This document shows positions 27,422 through 36,463 of a stretch of 64,000 nucleotides of DNA, piece by piece. Within the stretch, counting starts at the first letter, position 1. Every line of letters begins with the position of its first letter. Under the pieces are notes generated by a model. That model saw nothing but the letters and a program-made list of their open reading frames with translations, was not told where the DNA came from and ran no database searches. The position numbers were made by a program, and so were the translations under genes. This DNA is from Sediminibacterium sp. KACHI17 (GTDB taxonomy: Bacteria; Bacteroidota; Bacteroidia; Chitinophagales; Chitinophagaceae): NCBI RefSeq assembly GCF_040362915.1, contig NZ_AP029612.1, positions 558,001 to 622,000 of the forward strand, read 5' to 3'.

Positions 27422-28630
27422 TTATTCCTCCAATTCTGTGCTGTCTGTCCTTCCGGTGAAGGCTGAGGATAGGGCTTTCGCCTTGTAAATGTTACGATTA
27501 TAACGATTGCCCAATACGATGATAGTGGCCGAATCTTTAATATATCGGGTGAAAACAGTATTGTTACCATGCCACCAGCCATTGTGGTATACAATGTCCT
27601 CAGTAGGGGAATTCAACAAACGCCATCCCAATCCATAATTATGAAACGATTTGGTCTCAAAACTATAAGGTTGATAGGCAAGCTCTTGTGAGGCTTTGCT
27701 AACATAAGCACCTTCGTACAGCGCTCTGTCCCATAATAATATGTCTCTTACCGTTGAGTAAACATTTTTATCGCCATAAATGCAGTCAAGCTTCTCGATT
27801 CCGTATGGGACATTATTGTATTTATACGAAGGGATATAATTTCCGGTATCGGCTATATTAAAAACATAAGAGTCATTCATGCCCAATGGAATGAATAAAC
27901 TATCCCTCATATAAGTAGGATAAGATTGTCCGGTCACTTTTTCAATGATCAAAGCGAGTAGTGCATAGTTGGTATTGCTATACCTGAATGCACGGTCGGG
28001 AGCGAAGAGTGGGGCCGGACGATGTTTTATCATATAATCCAATACATCCTGATTGGTCAGTAATCCCGGCTTTAGTGGCGGCATTTTGATCGTGCGTGTT
28101 CTTCTTACCCAACGACCTTTTTTGTTTTTTACACGATAGGTCTCCACTTTGCGGTCGACCATGAAATACATATAATTATTTAAGCCACTGCGGTGATTCA
28201 GTAATAATTGTACAGTGATATTTTGGTAAGGAAATCCCGGAAAGAATTCATCCACTGTATCATCCAATTGCAACTTACCCTGTTCACGTAATTTTAGAAT
28301 GGCCATGCCGGTGAAAGTCTTGGACACCGATGCCAAATGAAAGGGTGTATTGGGAGTGATGGGATCCTTGGTTTTAAAATTGCTAAAGCCACGATAATCT
28401 TCAAATAATATCTCTCCATTTTTGGCTACGAGGATACTTCCGTTGAAACCACGGTTAGCCAACATTTGCTGATACTGTTTTTCAATCTCAGCAGCATACA
28501 ATGCTTTTGTAGCAGAAGGAATAGCATTAAACGAACTGCCACTCACTGCTGAATCAGTTGCTGCCGGCTGAGCATTGCATGCTTGCAGCAATCCCATCAA
28601 AATTGCGATACCAAAGACTCTTACGATCAT
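27422..28630 (-). CDS. Serine hydrolase of the class C beta-lactamase / penicillin-binding fold, lipoprotein
   Basis: 402 residues. The lipoprotein signal ends at LLQAC. Family motifs: SVSK (SxxK catalytic serine-lysine, in HLASVSKTFTGM), YSNTNYAL (YxN) and HNGWWHG (HxG in place of KTG). Such proteins include esterases, D-amino acid peptidases and cell-wall enzymes. Their role in beta-lactam resistance is not implied. It probably acts in the periplasm. It stands apart from serA, which is divergent. Confidence 0.88.
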   Translation of the reverse strand: MIVRVFGIAILMGLLQACNAQPAATDSAVSGSSFNAIPSATKALYAAEIEKQYQQMLANRGFNGSILVAKNGEILFEDYRGFSNFKTKDPITPNTPFHLASVSKTFTGMAILKLREQGKLQLDDTVDEFFPGFPYQNITVQLLLNHRSGLNNYMYFMVDRKVETYRVKNKKGRWVRRTRTIKMPPLKPGLLTNQDVLDYMIKHRPAPLFAPDRAFRYSNTNYALLALIIEKVTGQSYPTYMRDSLFIPLGMNDSYVFNIADTGNYIPSYKYNNVPYGIEKLDCIYGDKNVYSTVRDILLWDRALYEGAYVSKASQELAYQPYSFETKSFHNYGLGWRLLNSPTEDIVYHNGWWHGNNTVFTRYIKDSATIIVLGNRYNRNIYKAKALSSAFTGRTDSTELEE

Positions 28631-28730
28631 CTGTTAGTTTTTCTTCGCGGCGAAAATAAAGAACAATGTGTTAGTGAAATGGTTAAAACGAGAAAGATTA
28701 TCCAGAAAATAAAAACATTATTTTCGTTTT

Positions 28731-29969
28731 ATGAGCAAGCAGGCAACAACCAGTTATCCGAAAGAGCGGATCAATATTTTGTTTCTGGAAAACATCAGTG
28801 ATAAAGCTGTACAATATTTCAAACAGCAAGGCTATGCCAACGTTAAAAAAATAGCCGGTGCATTGAGTGAAGAAGAACTGATTAAAGAAGTAAAAGATGT
28901 TCATCTGATTGGCATCCGTTCCAAAACACAGATCACACCGAAAGTACTGGAAGCTGCAAAAAAATTACAAGCCATTGGTTGCTTTTGTATCGGGGTGAAT
29001 CAAGTAGATCTGAAAGCAGCCACAAGAAAAGGAGTGGTCGTATTCAATGCGCCATACAGTAATACCCGAAGTGTAGCTGAATTGGTGATAGGTATTTCAG
29101 TGATGCTCATCCGAAAGATTTCCGATAAAAATATCGCCGCGCATAAGGGCATCTGGATGAAAGATGCCAAGGGTAGTTATGAACTGCGTGGTAAAACCAT
29201 GGGTATTATCGGATATGGAAATATCGGCTCTCAGGTAAGTGTATTGTGTGAAGCTTTGGGCATGAAAGTATTGTTCTATGATACCGAAACCAAACTTCCA
29301 TTAGGGAATGCAGTAGCAGCAAAAAACATGAAAGAAGTATTGAGTAACAGTGATATTGTTTCTCTGCATGTTCCTGAAACGCCTCAAACCAAAAACCTCA
29401 TCAATAAAAATAATATCAAACTCTTTAAAAAGGGAGCGATCTTATTGAACTATGCAAGGGGAGAGGTCGTTGATCTGAAAGCATTAAGTGAAGCCATCAA
29501 AGAAGGGATGATCGGTGGCGCAGGCATTGATGTGTATCCCTGGGAACCGGAAAAAAATGGAGATCATTTTGAAACACCACTTCAAGGCTTACCCAATGTT
29601 ATACTCACACCACATATCGGTGGATCCACAGAAGAGGCGCAACAAAATATTGGAGAAGATGTCAGCGTGAAATTATTCCAATACCTCGAACGTGGCATCA
29701 CCAATGGATCACACACAGTACCGGCGATCGGCTTACCACCGGTAGATGGTGCTCATCGCATCCTTCATATTCACAAAAATGTTCCGGGTGTATTGAGTGC
29801 GATCAATACCGCTTTATCCAAAAACAATATCAACATTGTCGGACAATACCTCAAAACCAATGAAGAGATCGGATACGTAGTATTAGATGTAGACAAAAAA
29901 CTTTCTAAAAGAGCGGTTGAGTTGTTGAAAGAAGTGAAAGAGACGATTAAGGTAAGAATGCTGTATTGA
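28731..29969 (+). CDS. serA: D-3-phosphoglycerate dehydrogenase with ACT domain
   Basis: First step of serine synthesis: 3-phosphoglycerate to 3-phosphohydroxypyruvate with NAD. It has 412 residues, matching the E. coli-type enzyme. Visible are the substrate-binding N-terminal part, the Rossmann motif GIIGYGNIGSQ near residue 161, the catalytic Arg in NYARGEVVD, the Glu and His in ILTPHIGGSTEEAQ, and a C-terminal ACT domain (KNVPGVLSAINTALSKNNIN) for serine feedback inhibition. No other serine genes follow; an inverted repeat starts at its stop codon. Confidence 0.95.
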   Translation: MSKQATTSYPKERINILFLENISDKAVQYFKQQGYANVKKIAGALSEEELIKEVKDVHLIGIRSKTQITPKVLEAAKKLQAIGCFCIGVNQVDLKAATRKGVVVFNAPYSNTRSVAELVIGISVMLIRKISDKNIAAHKGIWMKDAKGSYELRGKTMGIIGYGNIGSQVSVLCEALGMKVLFYDTETKLPLGNAVAAKNMKEVLSNSDIVSLHVPETPQTKNLINKNNIKLFKKGAILLNYARGEVVDLKALSEAIKEGMIGGAGIDVYPWEPEKNGDHFETPLQGLPNVILTPHIGGSTEEAQQNIGEDVSVKLFQYLERGITNGSHTVPAIGLPPVDGAHRILHIHKNVPGVLSAINTALSKNNINIVGQYLKTNEEIGYVVLDVDKKLSKRAVELLKEVKETIKVRMLY

Positions 29970-30015
29970 TATCAGATGTCAGATTTTATATCTGCCATCT
30001 GATATCTGACATCCT
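29968..30015. repeat. Intergenic inverted repeat with GATATCAGATGTCAGA words
   Basis: TGATATCAGATGTCAGATTT (29968-29987) pairs with ATCTGCCATCTGATATCTGA and CATC (29990-30014). The repeat fills the whole spacer between serA (plus) and the HEAT-like gene (minus) and touches both stop codons. It could act as a bidirectional terminator. Confidence 0.8.
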
Positions 30016-30523
30016 ACAGTGTCTTCAATATTTTTCTTCCTCTGCTTTTAAACGCAGGAATTTCATGTTCCCAGTTCTCTTCGATGATAAGTTTTAATTC
30101 TTGTTTGATCTCAGGATAATATTTGGAAAGATGATAAAGAACCGTCATTGAAAAAGCTTTGATAGCTGCGGGTGTTGTTGGACTTTCTAAGAACTGAAAG
30201 CAACTGTTCATTACTTCTCCATGATACTCTTCAGGTATATCAAGTTCTTCTAATACCCTAACTGCATTTCTAATCACTGCCGGATGTACTGTATCATCCT
30301 GTAAACGCTTTACTAATTCGCCGATATATGGTTGAATCATTGCAGGATTCTTTCTGGCAGCCCAACTCACACTCCATGCTGCTCGCTGAGACAAGCGATA
30401 GTCTGGATCCATATAACAATGCATCAATTCTTTGAACTTTTTTTTATTTTGAATAGCATAAGTTGCTATTCGAAGTGCATGTTCTCTGGAATGTTCGGCT
30501 AATATGGCTTCCCGAATATTCAT
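30014..30523 (-). CDS. All-helical HEAT-like repeat protein, unknown function
   Basis: 169 residues and cytoplasmic (no signal). Helix pairs such as LSQRAAWSVSWAARKNPAMI, IGELVKRLQDDTVHPAVIRN and FQFLESPTTPAAIKAFSMTV give the spacing of HEAT or ARM repeats, which usually mediate protein binding. It lies 17 bp downstream of cutC on the same strand and is likely in one operon with it and the asparaginase. I do not recognise a specific family. Confidence 0.7.
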   Translation of the reverse strand: MNIREAILAEHSREHALRIATYAIQNKKKFKELMHCYMDPDYRLSQRAAWSVSWAARKNPAMIQPYIGELVKRLQDDTVHPAVIRNAVRVLEELDIPEEYHGEVMNSCFQFLESPTTPAAIKAFSMTVLYHLSKYYPEIKQELKLIIEENWEHEIPAFKSRGRKILKTL

Positions 30524-30540
30524 GTGATTGCATGATTGTT

Positions 30541-31260
30541 TTAGGAGAGCAATTTTTTTATTTTTTGTATCTCTTCCGCATTGGTAAAATCTCTGCTGAA
30601 ATCTTCAGGCATATCCGGATTCATGTATTCACTCAAGGAAGGGATCAAGATGCGTGCAGAAGTGTGAAACTCAACAGCACCGGTATACGCTCGCATCTCT
30701 GCAATATTATTGCTATTGATGCCACTACCGGGCATAATGATGATACGTCCATCAGCCTGTTCAACCAATTGTTTGATCAGTACTTTTCCATCCGGAGCTT
30801 TGGGTTGTTGTCCGCTGGTGAGAATTCTTGTACAACCACATTGAATGATCGTCTCCAATGCTTGTAATGGATCTTTACAGCGATCAAAAGCACGGTGAAA
30901 AGTGACATCCAGCGGATAAGCCAACTCAGTCAAACGAGCGGTATTATCTGCGTCAATGGTGCCATCTTTTTTCAATAATCCAACAACCACGCCTTCAAAT
31001 CCCAATTCTTTACACAACAGAATATCTTTTCGGATGATCTCCAATTCTTCTTCACTATGATAATAATCTCCGCCACGCGGACGAATCATCGGGAATACGG
31101 GGATGGATATTTTTTCACGCGTTGTTTTCAAATAACCGTAAGATGGCGTAGTGCCACCATTGGCATAGTTCTCACATAATTCAATTCTATCTGCACCCGC
31201 ATTGGCAGCTTCGATGGCTGTAGCAGTATTGAATACGCATATCTCTAATGGTAATGACAT
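30541..31260 (-). CDS. cutC: CutC family protein
   Basis: A 239-residue TIM-barrel protein of the CutC family. It begins LEICVFNTATAIEAANAGAD and contains RIELCENYANGGTTPSYG, MIRPRGGDYYHSEEE and VTFHRAFDRCKDP, all typical. CutC was named for copper homeostasis in E. coli, but a direct role in copper handling is disputed and its reaction is unsettled. It starts 3 bp after the asparaginase gene ends, so they are an operon. Confidence 0.9.
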   Translation of the reverse strand: MSLPLEICVFNTATAIEAANAGADRIELCENYANGGTTPSYGYLKTTREKISIPVFPMIRPRGGDYYHSEEELEIIRKDILLCKELGFEGVVVGLLKKDGTIDADNTARLTELAYPLDVTFHRAFDRCKDPLQALETIIQCGCTRILTSGQQPKAPDGKVLIKQLVEQADGRIIIMPGSGINSNNIAEMRAYTGAVEFHTSARILIPSLSEYMNPDMPEDFSRDFTNAEEIQKIKKLLS

Positions 31261-31263
31261 AGA

Positions 31264-32280
31264 TCAGATCAGTGGTTTTGCATCAACTAAGAAATTTTTA
31301 TCGTCGGCATGACAAACAGCAAAGTTGAATCCTTTCTGTAAAGCATAACCGCCATACTCACCTGATTTACTGATCGCAATAAATCCAGCCTGAATGGCTT
31401 TTGCTTTATCGATGCCTTTTACTTTCAGCAATCTTTCCATGGCTTTTTTACAAGCTGTTTCCGGATCCATACCCTGTCGCATCAACTCAACAATGGTATG
31501 TGCACCACAAATGCGTATGATGTCTTCACCTTGTCCCGTAGCCACCGCAGCACCTACTTCATTGTCTACAAATAATCCTGCACCAATGATCGGAGAGTCG
31601 CCAATACGTCCGCGCATTTTAAAACCCATACCGCTGGTGGTACAACTACCACTCAGATTGCCTTTTGCATCCAGTGCGATCATACCGATGGTATCATGAT
31701 TCCAATCACCGTTCTCCAGTTTGGTCGGAACAAATGCTTCTTGTCTTTTTGAATTTTCAATATTGATCACCGGTTTGTATTCGCTTTTTTTCAGCCAATT
31801 CTGATAAGCTCTTTTTGCATCTTCAGATAATTCACCAGACTCTAAAGGAAAGCCTTCTGCAACTGCAAATTGTTGTGCACCGGAGCCTGCCAGCATTACA
31901 TGGGGTGTTTTTTCCATCACACGTCTAGCTACTGAGATCGGGTGTTTTATTTTTTCTAAAAACAAGACGCTACCACAATTGAAATTTTCATCCATGATAC
32001 AGGCATCTAAGGTCACATAACCATCTCGATCCGGATTCGCACCCAATCCCACACAACAGTTTAATGATGCTTCTGTAACACGAACACCTTGCTCTACAGC
32101 ATCCAACGCACGTCCACCATTGCGAAGAATTTGCCAGGCCGCTTTATTGGCCGCAATACCGGCATCCCAGGTAGATAATACCAATGGTTTTTGTGCGGTC
32201 ATTCTTCCGCGAAATGAAGAGAAGGTAAGGGCGGATAATCCTAAAGACCCTAGCTGAAGAAAATGTCGACGATGCAGCAT
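31264..32280 (-). CDS. Exported N4-glycosylasparaginase / isoaspartyl peptidase (Ntn-hydrolase)
   Basis: 338 residues of the asparaginase type 2 family: an autoprocessing Ntn-hydrolase that cleaves glycosylasparagine or isoaspartyl links. The autocleavage site is visible as NHDTIGMIALDAKGNLSGSC, where the threonine becomes the N-terminal nucleophile, followed by GRIGDSPIIGAG and the oxyanion region GQGEDIIR. The N-terminus (RRHFLQLGSLGLSAL) looks like a twin-arginine-type or Sec export signal. Aspartylglucosaminidases in Bacteroidota can help degrade glycoproteins. First gene of the operon with cutC and the HEAT-like gene. Confidence 0.9.
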   Translation of the reverse strand: MLHRRHFLQLGSLGLSALTFSSFRGRMTAQKPLVLSTWDAGIAANKAAWQILRNGGRALDAVEQGVRVTEASLNCCVGLGANPDRDGYVTLDACIMDENFNCGSVLFLEKIKHPISVARRVMEKTPHVMLAGSGAQQFAVAEGFPLESGELSEDAKRAYQNWLKKSEYKPVINIENSKRQEAFVPTKLENGDWNHDTIGMIALDAKGNLSGSCTTSGMGFKMRGRIGDSPIIGAGLFVDNEVGAAVATGQGEDIIRICGAHTIVELMRQGMDPETACKKAMERLLKVKGIDKAKAIQAGFIAISKSGEYGGYALQKGFNFAVCHADDKNFLVDAKPLI

Positions 32281-32316
32281 GATGATTTGTTTCGTCGAAT
32301 GTAGGAAGAAATGTCA

Positions 32317-32400
32317 GATTCGTGAATTGTGAATGGTGAATTGTGAATAGTAAAAATATTGTATACAACCCATTGACCATTGACCATTCACAATTCACGA
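32317..32400. repeat. Intergenic inverted repeat with GTGAATTGTGAATGG words
   Basis: The left arm (32319-32350) holds CGTGAATTGTGAATGGTGAA and then TTGTGAATAG. The right arm (32370-32400) holds CATTGACCATTGACCATTCA and then CAATTCACG, its complement. The right arm encodes the last residues (IREL) and stop of the small gene on the minus strand. Confidence 0.8.
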
Positions 32401-32702
32401 ATAGACAGTTTCCGAATCATCTCATCACTCAAAGCATCACTGTAAGCTCCATACGCATTGATCAGTGTTCCTTTCAGGGTTTGATCAAGTGATTCGATGA
32501 CGTATAAGATACTGGAGTTGGAAGGATCGGTATCTCCTTCAAATCGATGATGCGCAACGATCGTGAATTGTGAGGGGAGTAGGCAAATGCCTGTACTGGC
32601 ACACTTGATCTGATCAAAGGCAAGATTGAAATCCGTGGTATACCCTTTTGCTGCCAAATCATTGATGGCAGTAGATAATGAATCATAATATATCATATAC
32701 AT
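32388..32702 (-). CDS. Small conserved Bacteroidota protein (of a type often labelled phosphoribosylpyrophosphate synthetase)
   Basis: 104 residues, cytoplasmic. It resembles a small family common in Bacteroidota with the layout YDSLSTAINDLAAKGYTTDF, then FTIVAHHRFEGDTDPSNSSI and LKGTLINAYGAYSD. Databases often label these as phosphoribosylpyrophosphate synthetase, but it lacks the PRPP motif and is far too short, so I would not use that name. The C-terminal IREL is encoded by the intergenic repeat arm. Function unknown. Confidence 0.75.
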   Translation of the reverse strand: MYMIYYDSLSTAINDLAAKGYTTDFNLAFDQIKCASTGICLLPSQFTIVAHHRFEGDTDPSNSSILYVIESLDQTLKGTLINAYGAYSDALSDEMIRKLSIREL

Positions 32703-32846
32703 CTTTTAGGTGACAATTTCAATATTGACTTCAAACCGCTTTTGGTACGCAATAAAGTGCTTTGTGTGACTTTATGACCTGTTGAATTACAACTAAACAT
32801 TCATATGATACTCTTATTTGTAGCTTAAACTTATTAAAACTTGTTT

Positions 32847-33644
32847 ATGAAAAAAATACATGTTTTATTTCTGCTTATCGTATTGATTTTCAGTTATAAG
32901 ATTCAAGCGCAAGATGCTCAAACCACAAAACTGATGGTTAAATATGAATTCATCTATGTTATAGATTCAACCATGCCGGAGAAACCGAATACCTATGAAG
33001 GTCTATTGATCATCGGTAATGGCACTAGTTTCTTCGGAGAAAGAGCTGCAATGCGTAGTGAGCTTTATGTAAAAAATCAACGAGAAAGTAATCCTACGAT
33101 GTCAACATCCATGACGCTTTTTTATGGAGCGCCTGTTTATTTTTTTAGGAATCTTCCTGCCGGTAAATTTTCTTCTGTTGCCAAGTTGAGAGGGAATACT
33201 TATTTATTGAATGAAAATATTACAACACCGGATTGGAAAATCAGTCCTGAAACAAAAGAGATCAAAGGATATACTTGTCAAAAGGCCACCACAGAATTTA
33301 AAGGTAGATTTTATGAAGTCTGGTTTTGTCCGAAAGTACCTTATCCATATGGACCATGGAAATTAGGGGGGCTGCCGGGATTGATACTCGAAGCCTCAGA
33401 CTCAAAAAAAGAAATCGTTTTTAATTTTAAATCTATGCAGGATACTGCTGCATTTGCGATCGAATTACCGGAGAACACGATTCCGACGACCACAAAAGAA
33501 CTCAATAAAGCGATCGAAGCCTATCAAATCAGTTTGGGGAGCCCGTCCGCTGGAAAAACAATGATATCACAAAGTGAAGGACAATCGGCTGCTTCTACTA
33601 GAAGACGTATGTACAACAATCCGATCGAAATAGAAAAATATTGA
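32847..33644 (+). CDS. GLPGLI family protein
   Basis: About 265 residues from the ATG at 32847, with a signal peptide to about KIQAQ. The signature GLPGLILEASDSKKEIVF that names the family is present (in KLGGLPGLIL), preceded by WFCPKVPYPYGPWK, also conserved. GLPGLI proteins are secreted proteins of Bacteroidota, often next to an outer-membrane receptor-like gene, as here (22 bp downstream). The biochemical role is unknown. Confidence 0.92.
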   Translation: MKKIHVLFLLIVLIFSYKIQAQDAQTTKLMVKYEFIYVIDSTMPEKPNTYEGLLIIGNGTSFFGERAAMRSELYVKNQRESNPTMSTSMTLFYGAPVYFFRNLPAGKFSSVAKLRGNTYLLNENITTPDWKISPETKEIKGYTCQKATTEFKGRFYEVWFCPKVPYPYGPWKLGGLPGLILEASDSKKEIVFNFKSMQDTAAFAIELPENTIPTTTKELNKAIEAYQISLGSPSAGKTMISQSEGQSAASTRRRMYNNPIEIEKY

Positions 33645-33665
33645 GTCGTATTCATCTTGCTGTCT

Positions 33666-36326
33666 ATGCACAAAAGCCTGTTACTTTTTTCATTCATCTT
33701 ATTAACTGCGTTGCAAATTCATGCGCAAGTTGAAGTAAGTGGTACAGTTAAAGATTCTACGGGAAAAGTACTGGCAGGAGCTACGATAGCTTTAATTCAG
33801 CAACGAACGGGTATTGTATTGGCTTTTACTCTCACGAATGAGTTTGGTTTTTATCAGTTAAAATCTGATGAATCTATTGGTAAAGATACTTTGTTGTTAC
33901 AAGCTGGTTCCGTGGGGTATCTGCGGCAAGAAGTCAACCTGCGATCAAATAAACAACTAACAGATTTTATTCTTGTCCGATCATCTGCACGTTTACCTGA
34001 TGTGGTTGTCCAGAATTCAAAAAATTTGATCGGTAGAAGAGGGGATACCCTGAACTATTCGGTTTCAGCATTCATGTCTGTTCAAGATCGTGTTATTGGC
34101 GATGTTATCAAAAGATTGCCCGGCGTTGAAATGGATGATAATGGAAAAATAAAGTACCAAGGGAAAGAGATCAATCGTTTTTACATTGATGGAGACAATC
34201 TACTTGATGGAAAATATAATATTGCGTCGAATGGAATACCCGTTCAAATGGTCGATAAAATACAGGTATATGAAAATCATCAACCAATTAAATCGTTACA
34301 AAATGCTGAAATAAGTGATAAGCCTGCATTGAATATTTCATTAAAAGACAAAGCCAAACTTAAATTAACAGGCTCCGGCGATATGGCATTCGGTGTTCCA
34401 GATGCCTATCAAGGTACAGCCAATCTGTTGTTGTTTAAAAAGAAGCTCAAGTTCATGAATTACTATAAACTGAATAATACAGGGTTAGATCTTTCAAGTG
34501 ACCTGATTTCGCATTTCAATGCGGAAACTGAATTTGTACCACTGAACCTTTTACAAATAGCCTCCAATAATCCTCCGTTAGCAAAGAAAAGATACTTGTT
34601 GAATCAAACAGGATTGATCAACGCCAATAATCTCTTAAAGCTGTCTGCTGAAGCTGATATCAGAATCAACGTATCGTATCTGTATGACAGACAATTTCAA
34701 GAAGTAAATAGTAAGATTGATTATTATTTACCCGGTGATACCATTCAGTTTCAGGAGAGCTATACGAATAAGTTAGCCCAACAATCTTTCAATACGAATT
34801 TAGCACTGACAATAAACAAATCTTCTTATTACCTGTCTAATTCACTGCTTCTTGATAGCAAACCTCAACATAATTATGGCAACTTGATTTCTACCGGGAA
34901 TAGCCGTATTGAGCAACAACTGAGCGGAGCCGTTACTAATTTTTCCAATGAGTTAAGGTGTAATACCGTAATCCATAAAAAGAATATCATTGACTTTTAC
35001 TCTTTTTTTGGGAAACTTACCAATCCTTTTCTACTTGATGTTTCTCCCGGTTTGTACCAAAGTATTTTTAATCAAGGGAATGATTATGCCGGATTGTTGC
35101 AGCGGGCTTCTGTTCCTACTTCATTTGTCCATCATTCCCTTAGTTATCGGCTACCGGGAAAATTTAATCAGTTGTATAAAGTAGGAATGAATACAATGCA
35201 ACAAGAATTGAATAGTCAGTTGGATATTCGGTATCTTAATGATACACAAAAAAGCCTTGCTGATAGCTTTATCAATCAGATAGACTGGCGATACCGTAAA
35301 TTGTATGGGCAGATTGATTACCGCTATACACATAATGCTACAAGTATTAATTTATCCATACCCATAGTAAAACATTTCATTGATTTTAATCATCAGATCC
35401 TGGATCAAAAGGTTCGTTCACTATTTATTACACCGGTATTGTCAGTAAATATTCGTGGTAAGAAAGAAAAAACAGTAGCAGTTTCTTATAGCTATACCAA
35501 TGATTGGAAGGGACTACAACATGTATTTGATGGGTATGTTATGCAAACCTATCGGAACTTCAATACGAATTCCGGATCATTGCCTCAACAACAAATGCAT
35601 GTTACGGCTCTGTCTTATGAAAAAAGGAATACACTCAAGGTTTTCTTCATAAATATCCAAGCAATGTATAGTTTCAATCGAATGAATACCATTGCTGATA
35701 ATCGCTTCAGTACTATTCTTCAGAAATCCTCACTTGTTCTTTTTGATAATATCACAGAAAGTAGTAGGCTTTCCATGAGCATTAGTAAGCACTTATTTAA
35801 GCTAAAAACAACGGTCAGTGCAAAAATCACGATTCAGCAAGATGGGATGAATCAACTGCTGAACGGAGTTTTATTATCCTATCGAAGCCGCATATTGAGT
35901 ACTGAAGGGAATATGCATATCAAAATCAGTCCAACGATCGATTTTGATTATCGTGGGCAATTTTCATGGGTGACCAATATGCCAACTGATCCGGATGTAA
36001 AAGCAGCTGCCGGTGTTCAGAAGCTAAATACTGCCATACAGCAACTTAATATGAATATCTCCCTAAGTAACAGTCTGTTGTTCAAGACCAGAGGAGAATA
36101 TTATGCTTCTACAGCAACGAGTAGATTCACTAACAGGTTTCTGTTTTGGGATGCAGCCATGGTCTATAAATGGAATCGGCTCAAGACCGATATCGATTTT
36201 TCTATCACTAATATAGGAGGTGCTGATCATTATACAATTATATCAGCGGCTGCAAATAATATTGTTGAAAGAAATTATCGTATTCGTCCACGTATGATCC
36301 TTGTCAAGTTTCTATTTCATTTTTAA
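33666..36326 (+). CDS. Outer-membrane receptor-like protein with carboxypeptidase-regulatory-like N-terminus
   Basis: About 886 residues from the ATG at 33666 (signal peptide to about QIHAQ). A carboxypeptidase-regulatory-like domain (VSGTVKDSTGKVLAGATIAL) is followed by a plug-like segment with GDVIKRLPGVEMDDNGKIKY and YIDGDNLLDGKYN, then a long barrel region. No TonB box was recognised. It is the usual partner of the upstream GLPGLI protein and probably forms one transcription unit with it. The ligand is unknown. Confidence 0.85.
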   Translation: MHKSLLLFSFILLTALQIHAQVEVSGTVKDSTGKVLAGATIALIQQRTGIVLAFTLTNEFGFYQLKSDESIGKDTLLLQAGSVGYLRQEVNLRSNKQLTDFILVRSSARLPDVVVQNSKNLIGRRGDTLNYSVSAFMSVQDRVIGDVIKRLPGVEMDDNGKIKYQGKEINRFYIDGDNLLDGKYNIASNGIPVQMVDKIQVYENHQPIKSLQNAEISDKPALNISLKDKAKLKLTGSGDMAFGVPDAYQGTANLLLFKKKLKFMNYYKLNNTGLDLSSDLISHFNAETEFVPLNLLQIASNNPPLAKKRYLLNQTGLINANNLLKLSAEADIRINVSYLYDRQFQEVNSKIDYYLPGDTIQFQESYTNKLAQQSFNTNLALTINKSSYYLSNSLLLDSKPQHNYGNLISTGNSRIEQQLSGAVTNFSNELRCNTVIHKKNIIDFYSFFGKLTNPFLLDVSPGLYQSIFNQGNDYAGLLQRASVPTSFVHHSLSYRLPGKFNQLYKVGMNTMQQELNSQLDIRYLNDTQKSLADSFINQIDWRYRKLYGQIDYRYTHNATSINLSIPIVKHFIDFNHQILDQKVRSLFITPVLSVNIRGKKEKTVAVSYSYTNDWKGLQHVFDGYVMQTYRNFNTNSGSLPQQQMHVTALSYEKRNTLKVFFINIQAMYSFNRMNTIADNRFSTILQKSSLVLFDNITESSRLSMSISKHLFKLKTTVSAKITIQQDGMNQLLNGVLLSYRSRILSTEGNMHIKISPTIDFDYRGQFSWVTNMPTDPDVKAAAGVQKLNTAIQQLNMNISLSNSLLFKTRGEYYASTATSRFTNRFLFWDAAMVYKWNRLKTDIDFSITNIGGADHYTIISAAANNIVERNYRIRPRMILVKFLFHF

Positions 36327-36357
36327 TCATGAAATATTGGATAAGCAGGTTTTAAAG

Positions 36358-36462
36358 GTGAAAGGTAAAGGGTGAATTCAAAAGTCAAAAGTAAAAAGTC
36401 AAAAATGAGTACCATTTCATTTTTGACTTTTTACTTTTGACTTTTTATTTTCTAATTTTTAT
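36358..36462. repeat. Intergenic inverted repeat with AAAAGTCAAAAGT words
   Basis: The left arm (36379-36408) holds TCAAAAGTCAAAAGTAAAAA and then GTCAAAAATGA. The right arm (36415-36446) holds TTTCATTTTTGACTTTTTAC and then TTTTGACTTTT, which is nearly its exact complement. It lies between converging outer-membrane genes. Its words also resemble the DNA encoding the rnr C-terminus at 61.1 kb. Confidence 0.85.
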
Positions 36463-36463
36463 T